From Rhinopithecus roxellana (Eukaryota; Chordata; Mammalia; Primates; Cercopithecidae): a stretch of DNA of 64,000 nt. The notes under the pieces were generated by a model that made no database searches, had not been told where the DNA came from, and worked only from the letters and a program-made list of their open reading frames with translations. Shown piece after piece: positions 10,086 through 21,136 of the stretch (within the stretch, counting starts at the first letter, position 1; each line of letters starts with the position of its first letter). The stretch lies in NCBI RefSeq assembly GCF_007565055.1, contig NC_044559.1:39426546-39490545 (forward strand), read 5' to 3'. The position numbers and the translations under genes were made by a program.

Positions 10086-11098
10086 TTTTTTTTTTGTTCG
10101 ATGGTCTTCTAGCCACCAACCTTACTTAACTTCAAAATGGTAAAGACCAGACCACATTTACCATATTCTGCTATAGCAATCATTGCAAGATGCTGGACTA
10201 ACATCTCTGGAACGCTTAGGAAAAGAGTTGGAGACCTTGGGATACCCCACTGAAGGAAGCTGTCATTCACACATAAATGCAAAAGAAAGGAGATTCGCAG
10301 ATCCAAAAAGTCTCAGATTGTCTTTTTCACAGCTTACTCCAGGCCACATACCAAAATATTAGGAAATGAATTAGAATTTTAAAATAATGGAGATGTTACT
10401 GCTAAGATGAATCTGAGGTAACCCCTTGTCAAAACGGAAGTGAGTAAACGAGAGCTCAAACTAGAAGGCCGCAGCTGCTCTGGTTTAAGTGACTTAAAAA
10501 ATAGTAGTACACAAAACAGAAAAATATCCTGGGATCAAATGGGGGTGAGGAAGACATTCAGAACTTCAGATTCAAGAAATGAAGGATGGAAAAAGTGGAA
10601 CCAGCATGAAAAATCTCTTGTCTTTCACCCAGAAAAGCAGCAAGCCTATTGTTTTTACCAGATACATTTAAAATGTGAAATGCTGCCTATTTGATGGTTT
10701 GAGTGAAAAACATACGTGTCTACAATCCAAATTGTTTCAAAATATCAAAGGAGACAATACTGTACATGTGCTAAAAGGTATATAAAGGACAACAAAGTAT
10801 TAAAACGGGAAAATAACTATACATAACGATTACAATGAATATAGTTATATAAATTCCCCATCGGCTCCTATCGAATAAAAAACTTTAATAATATTTTACT
10901 TAACAGAATTTTTTCAACCAAAGCACTACAAACATGATTAAAAATAGAATGATGGTTATTTCACATACAAAAAGCCTATTGAAGAGAAGAGAGCTGTGTT
11001 TGGGAAAAAGCTTCTGAAGATTTTTGCTTTGTATGACAGGATACAGAAAGATATGTTTAATGTCGACTACAAAAAAAGTTTCTAAATCTCATTTATTT
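10086..11098. other. Unclassified sequence
   Basis: I could not assign this kilobase. It has a moderately coding-looking stretch (open frames 10109-10306 on the minus strand and 10440-10694 on the plus strand) that gives no recognisable protein. A very old retrocopy or transposon body is possible. Nothing in it supports an active gene. Confidence 0.35.
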
Positions 11099-11099
11099 T

Positions 11100-11830
11100 G
11101 TTTCTTTAGCAAATACTTGTATAGTGCTTACCATGTGCCAGCTATTATTCTAAGTGCTTTACAAAGAGAAACTCATTCTATTAGTCCGGATCCTGGCAGG
11201 AAACAGATGGCACGCTCAAATTGGATAAATTGAAGTGAATTGAATACAAGGAATATTTACAAAGGTGTGAGTGGGATTTAGAAAATGCAATAGGGGATTG
11301 TGCAACACCCTGGCTCACAGCAGCAGGGAGCCTATACCACCCCCGGGCCTGCCTGAAGGGCCTCAGCGAGGGAGTGGTTAGAGGTACCAAGAGAGAGCCT
11401 CTTCCTAGAGACTGCTAGGCAGGAGCACTGGGTGGCAGACAACCCATGGCAACCTGACAGGCAGGGAACAAGGGGAATAATCACTCTGACCTCACTGTCC
11501 TCCTGCCCCTGGCTCTCCTGCCCATACTCCCATTAGCCAAATCCAACAGAAAGTCGGAGAGCAAAGAGCCCATTGATGCCTCTTGTTCAGGTCGGCCTCC
11601 CAGGGTACAGAAACAGGTTGGAGAAAGGTTGAAAGTGGAACTAAAGGGGCAAATAGAAGACACTCCACATACTTATAATAACCCTATTTAGTAGGTACTA
11701 TTGTTGCATGCATTTTATAGAAACTGACGCACAGAGAGGCGTCAGTTGCCCAAGAACTTGCCCAAGATCACAGAGCTCATAAGTGATGGATCCAGGATTT
11801 TAATCCAGGCACTTAGCTATCTCTCTTACA
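11100..11830 (-). mobile_element. MIR SINE, split by a 0.45-kb insertion
   Basis: The left half (11108-11190) reads 'agtgcttaccatgtgccagc' then 'ctaagtgctttacaaagag'. The right half (11666-11830) reads 'taataaccctatttagtagg', 'agaaactgacgcacagagag' and 'cacagagctcataagtgatg'. Joined, they give a complete MIR in reverse. The intervening 11191-11665 block is a separate insertion. Confidence 0.8.
11191..11665. mobile_element. Unnamed interspersed element inside MIR
   Basis: This roughly 0.47-kb block interrupts a MIR, so it must have inserted. It contains 'gcaggaaacagatggcacgc', 'aatatttacaaaggtgtgag', 'cagcagggagcctataccac' and 'ggaactaaaggggcaaatag'. I believe it belongs to a multi-copy mammalian family but cannot name it. 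No clear terminal repeats or target duplication were found. Confidence 0.5.
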
Positions 11831-12064
11831 ATATTGTCATACAGAAAACCTATGTAATCATCTTCTATGTTTAAAAATATTTCTTAATGCTGCCTGATAT
11901 ACTGAAATTTAAATGGATAAAAAAAGACCATTGTAAGAGTCATTTCTGACTTCTTTCTACCACCTGTTTAAGGGCTGGGAGGCGTTTTTATGTTATTGGA
12001 GGCACTTAACCACCAAGATTTCCATTATGATTCAGAGATCATTTTGAAAACTGAGCAATTTTCA

Positions 12065-12510
12065 TGATAGGCATACTTTCCGCTTTACATCTACCCTTCC
12101 ATGTTGTACCCCTGCCCTTGTTTCTGCTTGTCCGCCATCCACTCGGTGCCCCAGGCATGTGTTTCTCCTCCTTCTTCCCTGAAGAATGCATTTCATACCT
12201 TTGTGCCTTTTCATTTGCTCTTCCCTTGGCCTTCCATGCCCCTCTCTTATACTTGGTCACTCCTATTCTTCATTTAGGAATCTAAAGACTGTCTTTTGTG
12301 AGAATGTTTCCCCATCACCCCTGGAAAGAGCCTATCATTCCCTTCCATGAGCGTCTAGGGTTTTGTGTACATACCTTGTTTGCAGCCCTCTACCATATTG
12401 TATTAACCTCATTTGCTGGCATATTTATTTATTACACTGAACTGTGACTTCTTGGAGGCCAAGATCCTAGTCTGCTGAAGAGTTTTACAAAAGTTGTTGG
12501 ATGAACAACT
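12065..12510 (+). mobile_element. L2 fragment (ORF2 C-terminus to 3' end)
   Basis: The order 'tttgtgccttttcatttgct' and 'cccttggccttccatgcccc', then 'ttcatttaggaatctaaaga', then 'gtgacttcttggaggccaag' corresponds to the L2 ORF2 end followed by its 3' end. The frame is broken. Confidence 0.65.
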
Positions 12511-13849
12511 GTTCTTGAACCAACTAAAAATAATTAGTTGTCAAATTCTTGGCCATGATACAGGGACCAGAAACCCCTTCAAAGTCTGTTTATATTTTTC
12601 TGTGTCTGCCACCTACAGGAAGAGATTCAGAGAATAGCCCAAGAGCATGAAACATCATATCTATCCTGATTTGCATTTTACTCAGTGAGTTTAATACAAG
12701 TTTGGTGTAATTCTTCAGTAGGTAGACCTAAAATTTCAGAATTCCCAAATTATTAATAGCTTCCTTAGCTATTTTTATAATGATGCTTTCAGTAAATTTA
12801 CTTAAACCAGAATATAAGTTAGGTTCATATTATCACAAATGGGGAAGAAATTTTGGTTTAAAAAAAATACTCTTCAGCCCCTGAATGACATTAAAATTAC
12901 TCCTCAGTCCCCTGAATGACATAACGAGCAGAATATCTTTCTATTTAATTTGCATATAAGGGCTGGTCTTTTTAAAAGAGTGAGCGAGCCTCTCTCTGGA
13001 TCTCCTTTTGGGTCTCAGATGCCTCCCTCTGTAGGTGTCATTTGAAACTGCTCCACTGTGAATTTTCCAGTTTCCATCCACCTGGTCTACCTGCCCACTC
13101 ACCCAGTTTTCCCAGGCACTTACTACCCACACGGGTTACTTTCAATTCTGTTTATGGTGAACCACTAATTTTCTTTTATCACCTCCATCGCTGGCTCCTG
13201 ACCATCCCTCCCTCTACTTGGGAGTGGGACAGAGTAACTCCAAGGCCATGCATCGTTTAGTTTCTACAGGTGGCACTGTGGCTGGGGAGGCAAGAGCAAC
13301 GTAGCAGCTGTTTCCATGACCCAATTCTCCCCAAGTGCTAACAGTAAACTCTCAGTGGTGTCGTAGAACCTTATTCTGCTTGAGATTTAGTTTAGGGAAG
13401 ATCATTCACTGAGATAGCCTTTTCACCACGTGCAGAAGTGTATGATCAACCATGAAACACTAGTGGAGGGAAAAACATTATCTTTACCTAAACTGTGAAA
13501 GAACAAGGAGATTTGTAGATGTTTTTGAAACTAGAAATCTGTGTGGTATAAAGAAAAGTGTTCTGTCAAGAGACCTCAATATGTAATATGAGGACTTAAA
13601 ACTCAGTCATATTTTTCTTGGTTTCTAGAACTACATTCCTGTTTACTGAGAATTTGCGGCTTAAAAAGTGTTATCTAAATCCTCAAATTGGCTAATGATT
13701 TGGAATCTTTTTCTAAGTTGTTAGTATGACTTTCCAATATTTTTTCTCCCTTAATCTGCCATATGGCATATATTTATTCTTAACATTAATGTAAATTAAA
13801 ATTAATTGTGCTTTAGGAATTTGAAAGAATTCCCTAAAATCTCTTGAGG
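12511..13849. other. Unique sequence, nothing recognised
   Basis: No repeat family or gene is visible. A short local duplication occurs at about 12868-12920, where 'ttcagcccctgaatgacatt' recurs as 'cagtcccctgaatgacat' 32 bases later. Confidence 0.4.
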
Positions 13850-14330
13850 TAGTTGGAAATGTCCTGCAGCTGAAACAAACTAGGGTTGGGCGACACTAAT
13901 CTAGATTAATGTTAATAAGCAACATGTTGGGATTAATCATGTGTTTTTGCACTTTCTGTCTTAAGAGAGAGGGCTACAAGTGGTGGAGTTTGCAAATAAT
14001 AGTTAATCCCAATGTACTGAAAATAACATTTTGTTCTTTAATATATCTTGGAATGCAACCATGACTCATTTTCTTCTTTTGGTTTATAGCTCTTATTCAG
14101 ATGTTAATGGTAAATGAATTATAGCTCACTTGGTAGGTTTTTAAATTACAGCAGAAATCCACCTCATGGTTTATGCAAATGAACAGTCACAAGATTTTAA
14201 CCAAGGAGTTTATGACGAAGAATTTATTACAAGATCAGTTTTACCATTAAAGAAAGGCACAATAAATTGAAAAGGATAAGATGAATGAGAAGTGCTTGGC
14301 ACTTTGCTTTGTTCTTAGCACATTGTCAGT
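13850..14330. promoter_or_regulatory. Candidate conserved non-coding block
   Basis: The block is repeat-free and rich in homeodomain-type motifs. There is a perfect palindrome TAATCTAGATTA (13897-13908), further TAAT/ATTA cores around it, and an octamer ATGCAAAT at about 14174. It has no sustained open frame. The enhancer idea rests on composition only; conservation could not be tested here. Confidence 0.3.
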
Positions 14331-14914
14331 TCCTGTCATTAGTAACACTTGGCTTTAATGTGGCAAATTTCATTTTGGATGTTTAAAGTACTTCAGAAAC
14401 ATTTGTTTGTTATTCTTCCCCGCATCCCAGGTCCATGGTGCCCTACCTCAGAAGAAGAACATTTGTTTTCATTAGGAGTTAAAAGTAGGGTTAGAACCAA
14501 ATGAAAGTCACCAAGGCTTTTAGAGGGGAAATAAAGATTACATCGAATTCCCAGTGGCTTCTTCTCTACTAGCTCATGGGGAAATATTTCTTCTGCAACC
14601 TCAAGGCAAAGGAAGCAAAAGTGACCCCTTCCTTACAGCTTCAGAATGAGACGAATTATTCCACCCTATGTGAACTCACAAAATATTTCTGTCCATGAGT
14701 CTAGGATAGGTCAGTAATGTGAACTGAGTTGGAAATTGTTGCTCCATGAGTCAGACTCTCAAAGTGCTCCATTCTTTCGATTCCTCCAATTCTTCCTCAT
14801 AGTTTTTTTATTTTTTAATTATTTTTATATTTTTTCTCACTGCTGATAACTTGTGTTCTCTAAGCAATAATTTTCTGTTGAGAAAACTATGAGACATCCA
14901 TCACCTCTATTTGG
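14331..14914. other. Unique sequence, nothing recognised
   Basis: Ordinary AT-rich primate sequence without a recognised repeat, coding frame or RNA gene. Confidence 0.4.
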
Positions 14915-14997
14915 GTGAGAGCTTCTTGAGTGCTGGGATTTTACTTTTTCATCTCTATATAATCAAGATTTAGCACAGAGCCTGGGATGGACAGTCC
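14915..14997 (+). mobile_element. L2 3'-end scrap
   Basis: It reads 'gagagcttcttgagtgctgg', 'tttcatctctatataatcaa' and 'agcacagagcctgggatgga', as in the L2 3' end. It is truncated by the CA repeat that follows. Confidence 0.5.
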
Positions 14998-15095
14998 ACA
15001 CACACACACACACACACGTTATTAACTGATGGACTAAATGGTAAATATCATGGTAAATGGTAAATGTAATTTACCAAATAAATGGTAAATATCAG
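14998..15095. repeat. (CA)n plus short tandem 'atggtaaat' cluster
   Basis: Ten CA units (14998-15017) are followed by four copies of 'atggtaaat' within 15037-15095, two of them extended to 'aaatggtaaatatca'. This is a small slippage cluster. Confidence 0.85.
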
Positions 15096-16090
15096 TAAGT
15101 CATAGAGAAATTTAGCCCCTCAAGCTCTATAAATGCCATTTAGTGTGCAAAATGCAGCAATACATCATAAAATCAGGGCGGACACCCCTGCTTAGTACAA
15201 TGGTTAAGAATGGCATTGTTCATCATCTCCAACAGCCACCCCAGTTTTCTCTTACATCTATTTGAACCTTTGCAGGTTAGTGGTCCTTGTAATTTAAGCC
15301 ACAGTCACAATAAGCACATCCTTTAGAGTCTTTAGTTTGGGTTCAGCAAACAAAGATTACTCATATTTTCTTAGTCTCCTTAAATAGTCAACAAGTCTAG
15401 CAATTTTGTGGCTTTTCAACAGCCTAGGCAGACACTGACAAAATGCTTTAGAAGGACCTAGTCTTATTTTTCCTCTTAGGGCTAGAGATGATCTTCTCAT
15501 TGTTAATAACAGCTTTCGAAAATTTCAGGAATATTGAAGACAAACAATACAGGTGGGAGTGAAGGGAATGGTGGAGTTTATTTCACAATTTTGCAGGTGG
15601 ATTAGATACTGAAGTTAGGTGTTTTCAGATTATATTGTACTACGTAAGCATCAAACTAGCCAAACAAAATAAAAAGAACCTGCCTCGCTCTTGCCTGTAT
15701 AATGTATTCCGGTTTAGTTAACAGAAACATTGCTCCTCCAAATTTCCAGGTTAATCTTCAATTTTGTAATTGCATTAGAAATTAGCATAAATTAGCATAA
15801 TTAATTGAGAATTAATTAACACACTTCATTGAGAACTATTTATCCAGGAACTTTGAATATTATGGTATTCTATATAGATGAGTTTAAGATATTAACTGGA
15901 CCTGCAGTATCACAAATTTTAGAAACTATTCACCTTAAATATATGAAAGCTTTTTAAATTTCCTTTAGAAGAGACAAATTGTGAGAGGTTATTTCCAAGC
16001 ATTATTTTGCCATTCTAAATCTATGTTTGTTTCCTAGATTACAAGATGACTAGTAGTGATTGCAATTGCAGCTAAAAGTATTCACATTAA
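15096..16090. other. Unique sequence, nothing recognised
   Basis: AT-rich. A small tandem ('aattagcataaattagcata') occurs near 15780-15800. No gene or repeat family is recognised. Confidence 0.4.
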
Positions 16091-16105
16091 ACATACCTAG
16101 AAATA

Positions 16106-16402
16106 GGCAAGGTGAGGTGGCCCAAGTTTATAATTTTAGCACCTTGAAAGGCCAGGGTGGGAGACTGAGCTCAACTCACTTGAGCCCAGGAGTTTGAGAC
16201 TGACCTGAGCAACATAGGGAGACCCCATCTCTACAAATGCTTTAAAAATTAACCCAGTGTGCACCAACAGTCCCAGTTACTCGAGAGGCTGTGGCTGGAG
16301 GATCCCCTGAACCCCAGAGGCCAAGACCATGGTGAGCTTCAATCACACCACTGCACTCTAGCCTGGGTGACAGAATGAGACCTGGTCCCCCCCCAAAAAA
16401 AA
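16106..16402 (+). mobile_element. Old Alu (AluJ)
   Basis: Both monomers are present but strongly diverged ('ggcaaggtgaggtggcccaa' for the head, 'ctctagcctgggtgacagaa' near the end). It ends in a C-run plus A8. The target duplication is 'acatacctagaaatag' (16091-16106) and 'acatagaaatag' (16402-16413). Confidence 0.93.
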
Positions 16403-16413
16403 CATAGAAATAG

Positions 16414-17408
16414 TAAATACTGTCTTCATTATCTCAAAGAAATGAGGTTAAAGATGGCTCTTCTTTTCTCAGGCATAACTCTGTGTCGTAATTTCATGTC
16501 TGGGACATAACTCGTATGTTTAGATTTAGGGAGGAAATAAGCATGCAGGATAAGAATCACGTTAATGACAACCCAGTAACTATTTGATCTTACTTATTCA
16601 GGCCCTCCATGACCCCAATCAAATATAATTTAGTTAGTCACTTTCTTCATTTTGGCTATGAAAACCATAGTTTACTAATATAATTCCTGTGTAATATATC
16701 AGCATATTGTAGAATTGCATTTGGCAAACTTGAAACCTAGACTAAGAATTGATTCTCCTTTTTGGTTCACTTAAAAAAGTAGATGGGATATTGGAGGTGA
16801 TGAATACTCAGACTGATTTTTCTCTGGCTGGGAAAATGAAGAGGTCTCTAACTGACTTATCCAAGAAAAATATGTTACCATCCTGGAGAATAATGTTAGA
16901 AACAGAAACCATGCAGGGAGGATTATAGAGAAAAAAAAAAAAAAAAAAAAGGACATAGCAGTGAAAGCCTTGCCATTCATCACAAAAGACCAGTCAGGTG
17001 GACGAGGAGAACAAGCATATCTGGGAAGTCCCAGTAAGGTGGTCCTCTTCCCCTCACCTATCTTTAAGTAGAAGAAAATAAATTAGGAAGCATTTAAAGC
17101 CAGGCAAGTTGAAGCAAACGATGCAGGGATACCCAGACTAGACTCCTAGTTCCTCCAGATCCACACAAACCCAGTCCAAAGAGCTGAAGGAAACCAGAGC
17201 TTTCAATCCACTACGTCTACCAGGATGGGGTGGTGAGAGAAAGAGTTCAGGGAAAGATGTGGTTCAGGCTTATTACAGGTATTTATGATGAGGCCAGTAA
17301 CCTGGGTTTGGGACATGGATTTGGATTCCAGTTTCTACCACACATTCACCGTGTGATTTAACCTCCTTAAATTTGAGCTTCATCATCTGGTAAATGGGGA
17401 TAATAATT
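16414..17408. other. Unique sequence with an isolated A20 run
   Basis: Nothing recognised apart from A20 at 16931-16950, which is not attached to a recognisable SINE or L1 end. The region may hold an unrecognised retrocopy, but there is no positive evidence. Confidence 0.4.
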
Positions 17409-17419
17409 GTATTTAAGTC

Positions 17420-17719
17420 TTTTTTTTTTTTTTTTTTTTAAGATAGTCTCACTTTGTTGCCCCAGTTGGAGTGCAGAGGCACGATCTTGGCTCACTGCAA
17501 CCTCCGCCTCCCAGGTTCAAGTGATCTTCCCACTTCAGCCTCCCAAGTAGCTGGAATTACAGGCATGTACCACCACATCCAGCTAATTTTTGTATTTTCA
17601 GTAGAGACAGGGCTTTACCATGTTGGCCAGGCTAGTCTCAAACTCCTGGCCTCAAGTGATCCACCTGCCTCAGCCTCCCAAAGTGCTAGGATTACAAGGG
17701 TGAGCCACTGCACTTGGCA
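17420..17719 (-). mobile_element. AluS-type element, full length
   Basis: Reverse-complement Alu from its T tract (17420-17440) to 'gagccactgcacttggca'. The target duplication is 'gtatttaagtc' (17409-17419) and 'gtatttaactc' (17721-17731). Confidence 0.95.
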
Positions 17720-17756
17720 AGTATTTAACTCTTAGAGTTAGTCTCAGAGTAAAAAT

Positions 17757-17935
17757 AACAATAGCTGATATTTACAGAGCATTTCTTGTGTGTCTGGCAT
17801 TGTGCTGATTGTGCATTTGTTATCTGTCTTAAAACTATTTTTAGTCTCATTGTACAGATGAGGAAACCAAGGTTTGGAAAGATTAAGTGTTTTGCCCCAA
17901 GTCACTCATCTAAGAGGTGGCAAGGCCTTGACTAA
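17757..17935 (-). mobile_element. MIR SINE
   Basis: Reverse MIR: 'tacagagcatttcttgtgtg', 'attgtacagatgaggaaacc', 'ttgccccaagtcactcatct', in the correct order. Confidence 0.8.
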
Positions 17936-20128
17936 GTGAAAGAAATCCATATTGTATACAATACGGTGCAAGCATCACTAAATACTGAAGAAATGACAGC
18001 TATTATGATTTCCGATGTATCTGTCTAGACGTGTTGTGCCATCAGATAATATGGCAGAAGTAGAGAGAAGTACCAGCCTCCCATCAACTCTTGGAGTTGA
18101 CCAGCTGGCAACTTTCAGTGGATAAGGTGACACTAGCATTTTGCATGGTGCCGTAGAAAATCAGCCCATTTGCCTTCTTAGCCGCTATCTCGGGTTTCCA
18201 TCTTCTGTTCTAATAAATAAAGCACTCAACGGGGATTGAGGAAAATTGCATTCTAGCCCCACAGTTGTATACACCTTGATTGTATCCCAGGCATACATCA
18301 GCCATGGGACATCTTAGGAGATCAACAATCCAGAGCGTGTTGCTACCTGATTAATTCTCTCTCTCAGGGATTGGCATTGCTAGAAACTGCAGAACCTGTG
18401 CTCTGGGGCACCCAGGTGGGTGTAGGACAGGACAGATGTCATCTGGCTGTTCCCTCAGCTAAGACATTATTGAAACTGCTGCGGACACAAAGGGCAAAAC
18501 CAAGGATACCAATCTTACTTTGAAGTTATCTTCCTTTTTTAATTAGATTGAGATTTGATAGAAATACCTGGTAAAACAAAGAGAGAGAGTTTTTATAAAT
18601 TAAACTTTTTTAAATTTCTATTTTTTTCTCACTCTGTCTCATGGTGCTGTTAAACTTGTTTTAAACAAACAAATTATAGAATGCTACATTTCCCAGTATT
18701 GTTTTTGCCATGATTTTTGCTTCAGTGGCTGACCCCAGAAATTAGCAAGGGAGAAGTATTCCCATGAAGCTGGCTCATCTCAGATGTTAAACAAAATTAC
18801 TGTAACCATTATTTAGTTCGTAGGTAAGTCTTCCATCGATGTTAAAGGAAATTCAGGATACAGAGAAGATGATATTTTCTTACGGAATCCAGCAAGACAA
18901 TGTGTAAAGATTTCAGATGTGTAGCTCCTGTCAAAGTTAACACTAGTTGTGCTGTTAAAATCCCCTCCTGACACTGCATTCTATCCTGGGAAGTCTGAAG
19001 AAGGTGCAGAAGGGTCATCAAAACATCAGCATCACTTTGATAAACTTGTCACCAGGTAAAATAAAATACATGTATGTTTGCTTCTTTTCTTCTGAAATCT
19101 AAAGTAATTATGACTATATAAAAACCTTTTACCATAACTAATTAACTAGAAGCTCCTCATAAACTATGTGTCGACAGCACTGTATATGTCTAATTATCTT
19201 TTTTTCCACTTTGGAATTATGATGTTGAATAATGAAGAAAATATTACCTGATGAAGTATTTTATTTTATGATGATATCTCAGGAGACAAAGGAGACACAA
19301 AGGCTTAAATGCCGTCTTCAATTACATCTTGGCCTCAGCAATCTTTTAGCTGGTTTCGATTTGCATGAAAACCACATTATATTTTTTAAAGCATATAGAA
19401 AGATGGAAGGAAGGAGTTATAAAATGTTCTGCAGAGCTGTTTAATTGCACTGTTAATTCTAGGCATGAGGAACCCTTTTCACATGAAGAAAGCCATGGCA
19501 TAGCTGTTAACTTCTAGCCTGTTCTGCTGGACATTGTGGCTTAGGTTTTGCCAATTCTATTAAAACGTCTATTCTCTCCCTGCCACATAATGAACTAGTT
19601 TAATTCAAACCAGGCAAGCATGAACTCATATGACAGATATGACAGAAACAGGGAGGTGAGTGGTTTTTGTTTGTTTGTTTTTTGGTTTTTTTGGCGTGTG
19701 TATAGGTTTTTGTATTTTTTTTTTTTTCTTTTGAAAGCAATGGATCAAATCCATACCTGCAGACACTTACGTGTAGACCCAAACCTGCTGAAGAGGGCAT
19801 TTTCAATCCTTGTCTGCTCCCAAGCCTGTGCCTACCTTCTAAATACTTCTACATTTCCATCAAAACTCGGGAATATAATTCAACATGGTTGGCCATTAAG
19901 TGGCACTTTCCTTGCTTTCACAGCCACCCCTGTCCTCGGATGTGCTGTGCAAGGTCCATTAAAGTGCAGGAGGTCTGGCAGAGGGAGAGACTTGGGAAGT
20001 ACACAGCTACAATTGGGCACCCCACGGGCCTGAGTTTCTTTTCCTCAGAGTTTCTGTTTGATGCTTTCTATCTTTCACAGGTGGGCTGGGGTCTTCTGAC
20101 ATAGTGCTTCCTACATGCACATGAGCCA
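17936..20128. other. Unique sequence, nothing recognised
   Basis: About 2.2 kb without a recognised repeat or gene. A 137-codon frame at 19620-20033 is mostly T-rich low-complexity sequence (a poly-T and TTTG stretch at 19663-19732) and has no domain. Confidence 0.4.
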
Positions 20129-20156
20129 CTTAGAGTCTTGTTAAAGTGCAGACTCT

Positions 20157-20165
20157 TTTTTATTT

Positions 20166-20250
<85 letters not shown>

Positions 20251-20370
20251 TTTCTCTTCTTTCTTTCTTTTCTTTTTCTTTCTCTTTCTTCTTCTTTCTT
20301 TCTTTCGTCTTTCTGTCTTTCTGTCTTTCCTTCCTTTTCTCTCTCTCTCTTTCTTTTCTTTTCTTTTCAT
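20157..20370. repeat. (TTTC)n pyrimidine array
   Basis: About 21 uninterrupted TTTC units (20164-20249) are followed by 120 bases of degenerate C/T sequence. It is the expanded tail of the Alu on its right. Frames through it encode only leucine/serine/phenylalanine repeats and are not genes. Confidence 0.97.
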
Positions 20371-20657
20371 TTTTTTGATACAGGGTCTTCTCTGTTACCT
20401 AGGCTGGAGTGCAATGGCATGTTCATAGCTCACTGCAGCCTCAAACTCCTGGACTCAACAGGTCCTTCCACCTCAGCCTCCCAAGTAGTGAGACTACAGG
20501 CATGCGCCACTGTGCCTGGCTAATTTTTTTGTAAGTTTGTAGAGACAGTGTGTTACTATATTGCCCAGGCTGGTCTTGAACTCCTGGGCTCAAGTGACCC
20601 TCCTGCCTCAGTCTCCCAAGTTTCTGGGATTACAGATGTGAGCCATCATGCCCGGCC
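20371..20657 (-). mobile_element. Old Alu (AluJ)
   Basis: Reverse-complement Alu with J-type features ('gttcatagctcactgcagcc', 'ggctcaagtgaccctcct'), ending 'gccatcatgcccggcc'. Its tail has become the TTTC array. Confidence 0.93.
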
Positions 20658-20819
20658 AAAATGCAGATTCTAATTTAGTCACTCTGAGATGGGGCTTGGG
20701 GATCTGAATTTTTTATTAAGTTTCCAAGGGATGCTGGCATTGCTGACCCAAGGACCACACTTTGGGTGGTGACACTCCCACTCCACTGAGACAATTCAGG
20801 ACTTTCTCTCCCCAAGTCC

Positions 20820-21126
20820 GTTTTTTGTCTTTTGTTTTGTTTTGCTTCAGTTGGAGTCTTGTTCTGTCACGTGCAGGCTGGAGTGCAGTGGCACGATCTT
20901 GGCTCACTGCAACCTCCGCTTCCCGGTTCAAGGGATTCTTCTGCCTCAGCCTCCTGAGTAACTGGGACTACAGGTGCATGCCATCACACCCGGCTAATTT
21001 TTGTATTTTTCGTAGAGACGGGGTTTCACCATATTGGCCAGGCTGGTCTCGAACTCCTGACCTCGTGATCCGCCCGCCTCAGCCTCCCAAAGTGCTGGGA
21101 TTACAGGAGTGAGCCACCGCATCCAG
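20820..21126 (-). mobile_element. AluS-type element, full length
   Basis: Reverse-complement Alu from a 'ttttttgtcttttgttttg' tail to 'gagccaccgcatccag'. The target duplication is 'ccccaagtcc' (20810-20819) and 'ccccaaatcc' (21127-21136). Confidence 0.95.
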
Positions 21127-21136
21127 CCCCCAAATC

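Larger units (their letters stand above)
20129..20765 (-). mobile_element. MER5A element, split by an Alu with TTTC array
   Basis: The left piece (20129-20156, 'agtcttgttaaagtgcagac') and the right piece (20658-20765, 'aaaatgcagattctaattta' to 'ggaccacactttgggt') join into a reverse MER5A. 'aaagtgcagactc' and 'aaaatgcagattc' at the joints are the target duplication of the intervening Alu. Confidence 0.75.

Noticed and set aside
17454..17735. Frames reading like 'QAGVQW...' or 'LECRGTILAHCNL...' at several sites (7177, 7923, 9054, 17454, 20762, 31648)
   Set aside because: These are the well-known translations of reverse Alu elements, not genes.
20138..20523. Long open frames of phenylalanine/leucine/serine repeats across 20138-20523
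   Set aside because: They are translations of the TTTC array and the adjoining Alu, with no coding evidence.
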